Assembly (NCBI GenBank): GCA_910588365.1
Contig: CAJUQS010000089.1
Span: 1 to 26,551 of the forward strand
DNA length: 26,551 nt
Direction: 5' to 3'
Origin: an uncultured Oscillospiraceae bacterium
Lineage (GTDB): Bacteria > Bacillota > Clostridia > Oscillospirales > Oscillospiraceae
In this document: positions 1 to 7,029 of the stretch, piece by piece
Position numbering within the stretch: position 1 is the stretch's first letter
Layout of the letters: the number at the start of each line of letters is the position of its first letter
The notes under the pieces: model-generated
What the model saw: the letters and a program-made list of their open reading frames with translations, nothing else
Told to the model about the DNA's origin: nothing
Databases searched by the model: none
Program-made: the position numbers and the translations under genes

Positions 1-484
1 GGCCTGCCTCGGCGGGGGTTTTTCGGACACGCTCGCAAGTGAAGAGCTGCGGTGCCCCGTGAACAAGTAAATCCTACGGAGTTCTAATCTATAGCAATCA
101 TCAGAATTCCTGGCAAAAGTTCGGAGGTACAAAGTGCGCATGGCTGTGTTGTCGTCCTTGACGGGCGACAGCCCGCCTGCGTCCTCCGCCTTGCTCTGCA
201 CGCTTTGCCCGCCCCTCCTTTTTTGTCACGAATTCTGAAGCTTGCTATAGTGGTCTGGCTCTCAACCAACTCCGCCTGCCGGCCTCTTAAAGGGATAGAG
301 CCTGCAACGGGGGACCCTCCGAATCGCTGCAATGTAAAACCGCACCGCACTCCCCACCCTCCCGCTGCTTCGCCTACGATAGAACCTGTGGGTAGACGAT
401 AGGCAGCGGCAGACGAAGGGCAAGCACTTAGGCAGAATCAGCCCAGCTACAGCAAAGGGCAGCTAAAAACAAAATTGGGGATTC
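1..484. repeat. Composite dispersed repeat, copy 1 (clipped by window edge)
   Basis: No gene is supported in the first 564 bases. The first 90 bases match 13549-13638 with only two substitutions. After an inserted 156-bp element (92-247) the similarity resumes and continues, more diverged, to about 484 (matching up to about 13868). Shared landmarks include the tract around 'GGGATAGAGCCTGCAA' and the purine-rich tract ending near 'GGCAGACGAAGGG'. Neither copy has a convincing reading frame; the short frames in them lack ribosome binding sites. The repeat is probably a non-coding dispersed family of this lineage. Its left boundary lies outside the window. Confidence 0.8.
92..247. mobile_element. 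156-bp MITE with 18-bp inverted ends and TA target duplication
   Basis: The left end TAGCAATCATCAGAATTC (92-109) and the reverse complement of the right end (230-247), TAGCAAGCTTCAGAATTC, agree at 16 of 18 positions. The element is flanked by TA on both sides (90-91 and 248-249). The second repeat copy near 13637-13641 has the uninterrupted site with a single TA. This filled/empty comparison shows insertion directly. There is no coding capacity inside. TA duplication and this layout are typical of non-autonomous IS630/Tc1-mariner relatives; that family assignment is inference, and no matching transposase is in the window. Confidence 0.85.
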
Positions 485-542
485 TCAAGGGGGGACCCCT
501 TGAGCGCCCTTTTGGTTACTTTTCCGGCGAGGGAAAAGTAAC
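484..542. repeat. Two consecutive hairpins downstream of the response regulator gene
   Basis: CTCAAGGGG/CCCCTTGAG forms a stem at 484-504, and GTTACTTTTCC/GGGAAAAGTAAC forms a second at 515-542. The second belongs to the A/T-stem hairpin family seen at five other intergenic places. They lie just beyond the 3' end of the minus-strand regulator gene. They may end its transcript, but neither has a run of Ts after it on that strand. Confidence 0.6.
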
Positions 543-564
543 AGAGCGCCCCCGTACAGAGAAT

Positions 565-1260
565 TTATTTCCCCTTTGGGGGCGTGACCTCGAATTTATA
601 GCCGACCCCCCAGACGGTTTTCAGCGCCCACTGCTCGGAGACGTTCTCCACCTTCTCCCGCAGGCGCTTGATGTGTACGTCCACCGTCCGGCTGTCGCCG
701 AAGTAGTCGAACCCCCACACCTCGTCCAAAAGCTGGTTGCGGGTGTACACCCGGTTGGGGGTGGAGGCCAGATGGTAGAGGAGCTCCAGCTCCTTTGGGG
801 GCGTGTCCACCTTCCTCCCGTCCACTGTCAGTTCGTAGGAGTCCAGGTTGATCTCCAGCTTGTCAAAGACCAGCCGTTTGCGGGTGTCCTCGGGGATCTC
901 CGTGCGGCGCAGCACCGCGTTGATGCGGGCAATCAGCTCCTTCATCTCAAAGGGCTTGACAATGTAGTCGTCCGCCCCCATCTCCAGCCCCTGAATGCGG
1001 TCAAAGACCTCGCTCTTGGCGGTAATCATGATAATGGGGGTGCGGCTGCTCTCCCGGATCTTCCCGCACACCGCCCAGCCGTCCATGACGGGGAGCATGA
1101 TGTCCAGCAGAACCATGTCCGGCTGCATAGAACGGAAGGTCTCCACCGCGCTGCCGCCGTCAAACACAGCCTGCACCTCGAACCCCTCCTTCTCCAGATA
1201 CATCCGGATCAGATCGGAGATGTTGTGGTCATCCTCTACTACCAAAATCTTTCTCGCCAT
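565..1260 (-). CDS. OmpR/PhoB-family response regulator
   Basis: DNA-binding output protein of a two-component system, 231 aa. Residues 1-118 form the receiver domain, with acidic pocket E9-D10-D11, phospho-acceptor D53 in the 'LLDIMLPVMDG' motif, T80 and K102. Residues about 130-228 form the winged-helix domain, with 'RTVDVHIKRLREK' as the recognition-helix region and 'VWGVGYKF' as the terminal wing. An ATG six bases upstream (1266) directly abuts AGGAGG (1267-1272); the ATG at 1260 has the normal six-base spacer, so it is preferred. No histidine kinase lies beside it, so the partner must be elsewhere. The stimulus cannot be told from the sequence. The gene is monocistronic in this layout. 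Confidence 0.93.
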   Translation of the reverse strand: MARKILVVEDDHNISDLIRMYLEKEGFEVQAVFDGGSAVETFRSMQPDMVLLDIMLPVMDGWAVCGKIRESSRTPIIMITAKSEVFDRIQGLEMGADDYIVKPFEMKELIARINAVLRRTEIPEDTRKRLVFDKLEINLDSYELTVDGRKVDTPPKELELLYHLASTPNRVYTRNQLLDEVWGFDYFGDSRTVDVHIKRLREKVENVSEQWALKTVWGVGYKFEVTPPKGK

Positions 1261-1317
1261 GCGCATCCTCCTGCCCCGCGGGGAAAAGCGGGGAACTTTC
1301 TATGATAATCATACAAA

Positions 1318-1349
1318 ATTATACCCGATAGGGGGATTTTTTCTTGAAC
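1318..1349 (-). promoter_or_regulatory. Likely promoter of the response regulator gene
   Basis: On the minus strand a perfect TATAAT (1318-1323) lies about 58 bases upstream of the start codon. The best -35 candidates are weak (TTCAAG at 1344-1349, TCAAGA at 1342-1347). A perfect -10 with a poor -35 suggests an activated promoter, possibly autoregulated, but no direct-repeat operator was recognised. Confidence 0.5.
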
Positions 1350-1477
1350 ATTCTGTAAATTAGGCGCTGTTTGAATAGCGGAAATACGGCCGGCGGCGAG
1401 AAATCCCGCTCCCGGACAGGGCCCGCCTGACGCGGGAATCCCGGGTGGGCCGCCGTTTTTCAAAAGGCTCTGGCGCG

Positions 1478-2605
1478 TCAGGCCGTAAGCCGCCAGGCGC
1501 ACAGCCTGTAGCGGGCCTCCTCCAGCCCCTCCAGAAGCTCCTCCAGGCTCTCCGTGCTCCCGCCGTCCAGTCCCACGGACAGATCCTCCCGGTATCCGCC
1601 CATGGCCCGCAGCAGAGCTCCGGGTCCCGCGTAGGCCTCCAGGAGCAGATCCCGCTTCACCTGGGCGCAGCCCAGGTCCTCCAGCAGCTTGCCGGTATCC
1701 GACCGGCCCTCGCAGAAGACCAGGTCCAGCCAGCAGCAGGCGGACTGCCACAGGAGCTCCCGGGCAAGGAGGATCTCCTCCTCCACCTCGTCCTCCGCCG
1801 TGCCTGCGGCCCGCAGCGCGACGGCGTGTCCCCCTGCCACCAGAGAGCGCACCAGATCGCCCTCCCCCATCTGTTCCGCGCTCAGCAGGAAGGTGGCCTG
1901 GGCGGAGCCCAGCTTCTCCAGCACAGCCCGGGCCTCCTCCGCGGACCGGACATCCACCAGCAGATAGACCTTCTGCCCCTCCGCCGCCTGGACGGGGGGC
2001 GGGTTTTCCGGCGGAGGCGGCGTAACGTCGGGCCGGCCGGGCTCCTCCGCCGGCGACGTGACGGACTTCTCGTATTCCAGGTACCGCTCCCGCATCTGGA
2101 GCGCGGCCGCGTCTAAAAAGCTGCGGTCGTCCAGGCTGTCCTCGCCGCTGCGGATGCGGATGAGGGGGACGGTTTCCGTCTCGCTGATGCTCCATCGCAG
2201 ATCGAAGTAGCGGCATACCAGCGCCACGGGGAAGAACATGACGCCGCCCTTTTCTATGGCGGAACCGTTGTAGATATTGCCCTGTTTGTCGTAGACCTGC
2301 TGGGCCTCCAGATCGAAGCGCAGGTCGATCTTCGTGGTGTAGAGCATGGCCAGCCCCATCAGATCGCTGCGCACGTAGGACACGCCCAGATCCGTCCCCT
2401 CGAAGACCCGGCTTGACACGTACCACACCCCGCCGGAGCGGAAGGGCATGGTGGCGCTGTCCATCTCCAGCACCTGGTTGTTGACCGCGGTGAGGTACAC
2501 GTCGGTGAGGTACGCCTGCCCGGCAGGGGGGACGCAGGCCAGCAGCGCCGCCAATGCCAGCAGAAGAACCGCCAGACGGCGGCGCCAGCGCTTCATACTC
2601 CCCAT
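1478..2605 (-). CDS. Secreted stalk-domain protein with degenerate polysaccharide-deacetylase-like C-terminus
   Basis: 375 aa exported protein. Residues 1-30 form a signal peptide: a basic start, a leucine/alanine core, and a probable cut after 'PPAGQA'. Residues about 40-155 resemble the copper amine oxidase N-terminal-like ('stalk') domain common on clostridial cell surfaces. A proline-rich linker (about 185-205) leads to a C-terminal domain that follows the NodB deacetylase layout ('VYLLVDV', 'ATFLLS', 'GGHAVALR'). It lacks the paired aspartates and the HxxxH metal site, so catalysis is unlikely. The ATG at 2605 has AGGAG seven bases upstream; an ATG at 2596 is an alternative. No partner gene is adjacent. 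A role at the cell wall is inference. Confidence 0.75.
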   Translation of the reverse strand: MGSMKRWRRRLAVLLLALAALLACVPPAGQAYLTDVYLTAVNNQVLEMDSATMPFRSGGVWYVSSRVFEGTDLGVSYVRSDLMGLAMLYTTKIDLRFDLEAQQVYDKQGNIYNGSAIEKGGVMFFPVALVCRYFDLRWSISETETVPLIRIRSGEDSLDDRSFLDAAALQMRERYLEYEKSVTSPAEEPGRPDVTPPPPENPPPVQAAEGQKVYLLVDVRSAEEARAVLEKLGSAQATFLLSAEQMGEGDLVRSLVAGGHAVALRAAGTAEDEVEEEILLARELLWQSACCWLDLVFCEGRSDTGKLLEDLGCAQVKRDLLLEAYAGPGALLRAMGGYREDLSVGLDGGSTESLEELLEGLEEARYRLCAWRLTA

Positions 2606-2634
2606 CTCCCCTCTCCTCAGAATCAGTCCCCTAC

Positions 2635-2663
2635 AGTCTACCACAAAAGGGGCGCGGATACAA
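2635..2663 (-). promoter_or_regulatory. Possible promoter of the stalk-domain gene
   Basis: TTGTAT (2658-2663) and TAGACT (2635-2640) on the minus strand are separated by 17 bases, about 30 bases before the start codon. The match is moderate (three and four of six bases). Confidence 0.4.
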
Positions 2664-2695
2664 TGAGAAAATGCGGCCCCGGCACGGAGATGCGG

Positions 2696-2750
2696 AAAAA
2701 GGCACCCCGTCCGGCGGACCGCGTCGCCGCGGCCCGCCAAATGGGGTGCC
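2696..2750 (-). terminator. Intrinsic terminator of the fchA-folD-DUF1576-MTHFS operon
   Basis: The outer stem GGCACCCC/GGGGTGCC (2701-2708 and 2743-2750) encloses a further GC-rich inner stem. On the minus strand it is followed by TTTTT (2696-2700). It lies 41 bases beyond the cyclo-ligase stop codon, so it ends the folate operon and insulates the stalk gene. Confidence 0.9.
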
Positions 2751-2791
2751 TTCTGTTCATCGCTTGATTTCGGGCCGCCGGACGGGGTTTC

Positions 2792-3349
2792 CTACCTGCA
2801 GGCCGTGATTCCCTTCTCGGTCACCAGGTAATCCATCACCACGTCGTGCCCGTCCATGGGCAGGTCCTCCCGGACCATCTGCCCCCGGCAGAGCAGGAGG
2901 GCCGGACAGCCGGTCCGCGGCAGGAAGCGGTCGTAGTACCCGCCGCCGTAGCCCAGCCGCTGTCCGCCGGCGTTGCCGGTGCAGCAGGGGACCAGCGCCA
3001 GATCGATCTCCTCCGGCGGCACCAGGGGACACTGGAGCTTGGGCGCCAGGATGCCGAATTTCCCGCTGACCAGATCCCCCAGGCTCCCGATCTGCCGGGC
3101 CTCCATGACCCCCGGCTGCGTGCACAGGGGCAGGACCAGGCGCTTGCCGTCCCGCAGGGCGGAGCGGAGCAGGGCCGTGGTGTCAATCTCCCACTTCGCG
3201 CCCACGTAGCAGAAGACGGTCCGGGCCTCCCGGTAGAACTCGGACTGCTCTACCCAGCGGCAGATGGCGGCGTCCGCCTCACGGCAGTAGACCGGGGAGA
3301 GGTTCTTGACCCGCCCGGCCATCTCCGCCCGGATGGCTTCCTTTGTCAT
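2792..3349 (-). CDS. 5-formyltetrahydrofolate cyclo-ligase
   Basis: 185 aa, the usual family length. It converts 5-formyl-THF plus ATP to 5,10-methenyl-THF, recovering a folate form that otherwise accumulates and inhibits folate enzymes. The signature GYGGGYYDRF lies at 133-142 (substrate loop and nucleotide site), preceded by 'LVPCC'. The C-terminal 'DVVMDYLVTEKGI' is also typical. It is the last gene of the operon, 12 bases after the DUF1576 gene, and upstream of a strong terminator. Its product feeds directly into the FchA and FolD reactions encoded at the front of the same operon. The family name 5-FCL/MTHFS (fau/ygfA type) applies. Confidence 0.95.
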   Translation of the reverse strand: MTKEAIRAEMAGRVKNLSPVYCREADAAICRWVEQSEFYREARTVFCYVGAKWEIDTTALLRSALRDGKRLVLPLCTQPGVMEARQIGSLGDLVSGKFGILAPKLQCPLVPPEEIDLALVPCCTGNAGGQRLGYGGGYYDRFLPRTGCPALLLCRGQMVREDLPMDGHDVVMDYLVTEKGITACR

Positions 3350-3361
3350 TGCAATCGCTCC

Positions 3362-4711
3362 TTACTGCTTGCTCGCATGATGTTTCGCGTTCAGCCGCTG
3401 CTCCCGGTTCTTGCAGAAGGTCTCCAGCTGGGGCACCAGGATGATGGCGATCACCAGGGCGGTGAAGCCGCCGTTGTAGAGGCTGAAGCCGCCGTGGATG
3501 GCGGGGATGGAGGTCACCAGCAGGTAGTGCATCCCGCCGGCCAGGATCCCGGCCCACCAGCCGTAGTCCCCGGCGATGGGCGCCAGACCGCTGGCGAAGC
3601 ACAGCCCCACCATGATGGCCTGGGCGTTCACCGGGAACACGCCGCCAAAGCCGAGGGTTGCCGCGTAGGAAAAGGCCACGTAGCCCACCATGATGGGCCA
3701 CACGTTGCCCGGATGGGCCCCGTTGGCGCCGAAGCACACCATGCAGAACACGATGCCGATGGTCACGCCGTTGAAGCCCGCCAGAGCGTCGCCCTGGATG
3801 GCGTTGACAAAGATGTAGTAGGCCAGGATCATCAGGCCGTAGACGCCCACGTTCATGATGGCCAGACCGGGGCCGTACTTGGCGGTGAAGTCCGCCTTAT
3901 GTCCGGTGTCCTTCAGCAGCGCGCCGTACCCCTTGAAGCTCTTCCCGTTGAGCCAGAAGCCCGCCAGGACGCACAGCCCGAAAAAGATGATGCAGAAGCC
4001 CCACACCACGCCGGGATGGCTGCCGTCCAGGGTGGCGGCGATCTCCGGCACCGTGTTGCCCAGGCTCTTGTAGAGCACCGCCACCGCCATCAGGCCCAGC
4101 AGCACACCGGGCAGGGCGGCGGAGTACAGGTCGTACCCCTTGTGGACGCTGGGGGAGTGGGCGGCCATGGCCGGGGTGAGGAAGCCGATGAGCCCCCCCA
4201 CCACCAGCATCAGCGCCACGCCGGTGAGGGTTACGCCGTGGACCTCCGCGTCATTGGGGTAGCGCAGCAGCAGCTCGCTGGCCAGGGGGCACAGGGCCGT
4301 GGCGAACATGGCCAGGTTCACGTACTTGGGGAAGGGCTCCTTCCGCGCCAGGGCGTGGAGCATGACCCCCAGGAAGAAGGGCCACATATTGAGGAAGTTG
4401 ATGCCCCAGAAGGAGAACCCGGTGGTGAGGAAGTAGGCGGCGACGGTCAGGCCGTTGACGGCCGCCCCGGGCAGGCAGGTCATGGCCGCGCACACAAATC
4501 CCACCAGGGATACATTGAGGAACGCGCCGGAGACGCTGCCCACGGCAAAATAGTCCTTGGTCAGCTGGGCCGGGGACATGAGGATCCGTGCCAGGCCCGT
4601 TATCATTTCCCCCCGGTCCGGCGCCAGCCCCGCGGCGATGAGGAAAGCCGCGGAGGAGGCCATCAGGAAGAAGCGGATGATCTTGACTGAGTCGGTTTTC
4701 TGGTTAGCCAA
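3362..4711 (-). CDS. DUF1576 polytopic membrane protein inside the folate operon
   Basis: 449 aa integral membrane protein with roughly ten or more hydrophobic segments spread over residues 10-430, and Gly/Pro-rich loops such as 'GANGAHPGNVWPIMVGY' and 'GDYGWWAGILAGGMHYLL'. The two halves look loosely repeated. It resembles the DUF1576 family, whose function is not known to me. The start is a TTG at 4709-4711, 15 bases after folD, preceded by a G-rich tract; the first in-frame ATG (residue 17) would cut the first helix. Close spacing on both sides places it in one transcript with folD and the cyclo-ligase. This suggests transport of a small one-carbon-related substrate such as formate, glycine or a folate; that is inference only. 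Confidence 0.8.
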   Translation of the reverse strand: MANQKTDSVKIIRFFLMASSAAFLIAAGLAPDRGEMITGLARILMSPAQLTKDYFAVGSVSGAFLNVSLVGFVCAAMTCLPGAAVNGLTVAAYFLTTGFSFWGINFLNMWPFFLGVMLHALARKEPFPKYVNLAMFATALCPLASELLLRYPNDAEVHGVTLTGVALMLVVGGLIGFLTPAMAAHSPSVHKGYDLYSAALPGVLLGLMAVAVLYKSLGNTVPEIAATLDGSHPGVVWGFCIIFFGLCVLAGFWLNGKSFKGYGALLKDTGHKADFTAKYGPGLAIMNVGVYGLMILAYYIFVNAIQGDALAGFNGVTIGIVFCMVCFGANGAHPGNVWPIMVGYVAFSYAATLGFGGVFPVNAQAIMVGLCFASGLAPIAGDYGWWAGILAGGMHYLLVTSIPAIHGGFSLYNGGFTALVIAIILVPQLETFCKNREQRLNAKHHASKQ

Positions 4712-4726
4712 TAAAACCGCCCCCGA

Positions 4727-5587
4727 TCATCCAAGGGTGCGCCTGGCCGCCTCAACCACGTTCCCGATGAGTACGGAGGTGGTCACGGCGCCCACGCCGC
4801 CGGGCACGGGGGTGATGGCCTCCACGATGGGCTCCACCTCCTCATACACCGCGTCGCCGGCGATGCCGCCCTTGGCCTCGTCCCAGTTGATGGACACGTC
4901 CACCACGATCTGGCCGGGGCGGACGTACTCCTTGGTCAGGCTCTTGAGGACGCCGGCGGCGGAGACCAGGATGTCCGCCTCACGGGTGATGGCGGGCACG
5001 TCCTTGGTGCGGGTGTGGCAGGTGGTGACGGTGGCGTTCTTGCCCATGAGCATGATGCCCAGGGGCTTGCCCACCACCAGGCTGCGGCCGATGACCACGG
5101 CCTTCTTGCCGGTGCAGTCGATGCCGTAGTGGCTGAGGATCTCCATGCAGGCGGCGGGGGTGCAGGGGGCAAAGCCCATGGGCTTGCCCATGAACACGCC
5201 GGCATTGCTCAGATCGGTCATGCCGTCCACGTCCTTGCGGGGGTCCAGGCGGTTGCAGATCTCGTCCTGGTCCGCCTTCAGGTGCTTGGGCAGGGGGCGG
5301 AAGAGGAGCACGCCGTGGATCTTGTCGTTGGCGTTGATGTCGTCGATGACCTTGAGGAGCTCCTCCTTGCTCACGTCCTCGGGGAGCAGGATCTTCTCCA
5401 CCGCCACGCCCAGGGTCTCGGCCCGCTTGGTGGCGCCCCGCTCATAGCTGAGATCGTCGGGCCGCTCGCCGCAGCGGACGATGGCCAGAGTGGGATTCAC
5501 GCCCTTGGCCTTGACGGCCTCGCAGTCGGCGATGATGCGGGCGTTCAGCTCCGCGTTGACTTCTTTTCCTAAAAGCTGTTTAGCCAT
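4727..5587 (-). CDS. folD: FolD-family methylene-THF dehydrogenase, probably lacking cyclohydrolase activity
   Basis: 286 aa, usual length. FolD oxidises 5,10-methylene-THF to methenyl-THF with NAD(P)+ and usually also hydrolyses methenyl-THF to 10-formyl-THF. Visible motifs are 'DVDGM' (D121-equivalent kept), 'GRSLVVGKPLGIML' (dinucleotide-binding loop) and 'TPVPGGVGAVTTS'. An ungapped comparison with remembered E. coli FolD aligns Y48 with Y50, but the catalytic lysine (K54 in E. coli) is A52, and the supporting glutamine (Q98) is F96. Both are needed for cyclohydrolase chemistry, so this enzyme is probably dehydrogenase-only. The neighbouring FchA gene would supply the missing step. A GAGGA motif about 11 bases upstream supports the start. 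It is co-oriented with the genes on either side. Confidence 0.95.
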   Translation of the reverse strand: MAKQLLGKEVNAELNARIIADCEAVKAKGVNPTLAIVRCGERPDDLSYERGATKRAETLGVAVEKILLPEDVSKEELLKVIDDINANDKIHGVLLFRPLPKHLKADQDEICNRLDPRKDVDGMTDLSNAGVFMGKPMGFAPCTPAACMEILSHYGIDCTGKKAVVIGRSLVVGKPLGIMLMGKNATVTTCHTRTKDVPAITREADILVSAAGVLKSLTKEYVRPGQIVVDVSINWDEAKGGIAGDAVYEEVEPIVEAITPVPGGVGAVTTSVLIGNVVEAARRTLG

Positions 5588-5616
5588 AGCAGTCGTATCC
5601 TCTTTTTCATGTTATC

Positions 5617-5674
5617 ATACTTTTTCTTGAAAGAAAAAGTATCAAAAAGAACTTGGGCAGCGCCTGCGCTGCCG
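5617..5674. repeat. A/T-stem hairpin plus GC hairpin in the fchA-folD spacer
   Basis: ATACTTTTTCTT (5617-5628) pairs perfectly with 5631-5642 around a two-base loop. It is followed by GGCAGCGCCTGCGCTGCC (5657-5674), which recurs with one change at 13529-13546. The same pairing of modules shows these units belong to the dispersed family found near 13445-13550. The hairpin lies in the folD 5' leader and could reduce or stabilise the message. Confidence 0.65.
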
Positions 5675-5833
5675 GACCGGCCGTTGGGCCGCAGGTCCAG
5701 TGACGCGATCCGCCCATTGACGGTCCCCATGCTCTTCAGCCAGGGCAGTACCTGAGAGAGCTCCGAATCGATCAGCGCGCGCTGGTTGATTCAGCGGTTC
5801 CCGGAATCCGCACACGGTGACGGGCTGTCGCTT

Positions 5834-6454
5834 TTACTTGAAGAAGCCGTCCTTGACGGTGCCGAAGATCTCGTCGGCCATTGCGCCGTACTTCTCCAGC
5901 ATCCCCAGGCACTTGGCGTTCATCTCGTCGGCTAGGGCCCGGTTCTTCAGCGTCTTGGTGTTGATGAACACGTTGAGGCTGGCGGCCTGCAGGGCGGCCT
6001 TGACGCACACCGCGCCGCAGCCCGCGTCGCTGACGGCCAGGCGGCTGCCCTTCTCCGCGAAGACCTTGATGGCCTCCAGGGACTCGCAGCACAGCTCCAT
6101 GATCTTCACGGGAACCTGGCAGGCCACGATGGTGGCCTCCTCCAGGATCTGGTCCCGGTTGGGGTCGTCCTTGGGGATGCCGTAGGCCTTGGCCAGGGGC
6201 TCAAAGCCCTTGGCGTCCAGGGCGATCTGGTCCAGCAGGTCCTTCTGGAGCTGGTCGCACTTCCCCTTCAGGGCGATGATCTCCTCCTCCACGCCGGCGT
6301 ACTTCTTCTTGCCCACGGTCAGAGAGCCCACCATGTTGCCAAGGGCCGTGCCGATGGCGCCCACCAGGGCGGAGGCCCCGCCGCCGCCGGGGACAGGCGC
6401 GTTGGAGGCCAGGACGGTTACAAATTCAGTGCAGGATGCCTGTGCGAAATCCAT
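5834..6454 (-). CDS. fchA: Methenyl-THF cyclohydrolase / formiminotransferase-cyclodeaminase-like protein
   Basis: 206 aa, all-helical FTCD_C family. It hydrolyses 5,10-methenyl-THF to 10-formyl-THF, or cyclodeaminates formimino-THF. The N-terminal 'PVPGGGGASALVGAIGTAL' followed by 'LTVGKKKY' is the family signature around the folate site. 'AALQAASLNVFINTKTL' and the C-terminal helices fit full length. Two ATGs compete: 6460 is only two bases from AGGAG, whereas 6454 is eight bases away, so 6454 is preferred. It is the first gene of the fchA-folD-DUF1576-cyclo-ligase group. Because the neighbouring FolD appears to lack cyclohydrolase residues, a cyclohydrolase role is favoured over histidine breakdown; no hut genes are nearby. 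Confidence 0.92.
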   Translation of the reverse strand: MDFAQASCTEFVTVLASNAPVPGGGGASALVGAIGTALGNMVGSLTVGKKKYAGVEEEIIALKGKCDQLQKDLLDQIALDAKGFEPLAKAYGIPKDDPNRDQILEEATIVACQVPVKIMELCCESLEAIKVFAEKGSRLAVSDAGCGAVCVKAALQAASLNVFINTKTLKNRALADEMNAKCLGMLEKYGAMADEIFGTVKDGFFK

Positions 6455-6477
6455 TGTCATTTCTCCTTTTTCTTTAT

Positions 6478-6507
6478 TAGAAAAATCCCGGGGCTCCGCG
6501 CCCCAGG
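6478..6507 (-). terminator. Terminator-like hairpin directly upstream of fchA
   Basis: On the minus strand GGGGC-GCGGA-GCCCC is followed by GGGATTTTTC, ending about 25 bases before the fchA start. It could end the XRE regulator transcript (stop at 6684). It would also interrupt any fchA transcript starting upstream, and no promoter is visible between it and fchA. That would make it an attenuator, or fchA may depend on read-through. Confidence 0.55.
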
Positions 6508-6515
6508 GCTCTGCC

Positions 6516-6568
6516 CCTTTTTGCTCGTGCAAAAAGGAACCAAAAACATGCCGGACCAAGGGTCCGGC
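6516..6568. repeat. A/T-stem hairpin and adjoining GC hairpin
   Basis: CCTTTTTGC/GCAAAAAGG (6516-6524 and 6529-6537) is a member of the dispersed A/T-stem hairpin family. Next to it CCGGACC/GGTCCGG (6552-6568) forms a stem that on the minus strand is followed by CATGTTTTTGG, a second terminator-like arrangement. No gene lies between 6455 and 6683. Confidence 0.6.
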
Positions 6569-6683
6569 CCCCTTTGATTACGGGGGATTTTATGGGGCAC
6601 AGCGGGGGTTCTCCACGCTATGGACAGTCCGGGCGCAGGCCCCGCCGCCCCCTGCGTCTGTCCACGGGTCCTGCCGGGGGTGC

Positions 6684-6992
6684 TTACTGCGGCGCCGCTT
6701 CTACGGAAGTTTCCCCATCACCGGTTTTACTCCCGGATTCGGACGCCTCCTCCCCCCACCGCTCACAGCCCCCCATCGGGTCGTCGGACAGGCCCAGCAG
6801 GTAGTCCGCGGAGACGTGGTAGTGGCGGCAGATTTTAGCGATGTTCTCGGAGGTCGTTGTCCGCTTTCCGCTCTCTAAGTCGCTGACATTGTTCGGCCGT
6901 GTGCCGATGATAGCGCCCAACTCCTTCTGCGTTTCATGATGCAGTTTGCGTATCTCCTGGATACGTTGACCAAACAATTCCTTTGAAAACAT
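6684..6992 (-). CDS. XRE-family helix-turn-helix transcriptional regulator
   Basis: 102 aa. Residues about 8-62 form a Cro/CI-type helix-turn-helix ('GQRIQEIRKLHHETQKEL', then 'TRPNNVSDLESGKR' as turn and recognition helix, then 'ICRHYHVSADYLLGLSDD'). The 30-residue tail is low-complexity and acidic. GGAG lies about six bases upstream of the ATG. It is transcribed divergently from the DUF6809 gene across an 87-base gap holding two copies of a palindrome, so it most likely represses both directions. No prophage genes adjoin it. Confidence 0.9.
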   Translation of the reverse strand: MFSKELFGQRIQEIRKLHHETQKELGAIIGTRPNNVSDLESGKRTTTSENIAKICRHYHVSADYLLGLSDDPMGGCERWGEEASESGSKTGDGETSVEAAPQ

Positions 6993-7001
6993 AAAAGCTC
7001 C

Positions 7002-7029
7002 TTGACAATGTCGGTTTTTCTGATATAAT
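7002..7029 (+). promoter_or_regulatory. Strong promoter of the DUF6809 gene
   Basis: Perfect TTGACA (7002-7007) and perfect TATAAT (7024-7029) are separated by 16 bases, with an extended TG one base before the -10. Transcription would start near 7036, inside the operator region. Confidence 0.9.

Noticed and set aside
1410..1462. GGCCCGCC/GGTGGGCC hairpin followed by T tract on the plus strand
   Set aside because: Both neighbouring genes are on the minus strand, where no T tract follows, so it was not called a terminator.
2846..4690. 614-codon plus-strand open frame opposite the folate operon
   Set aside because: Histidine/glutamine/glycine-rich composition typical of the antisense of GC-rich genes; no ribosome site and the minus strand has recognised genes.
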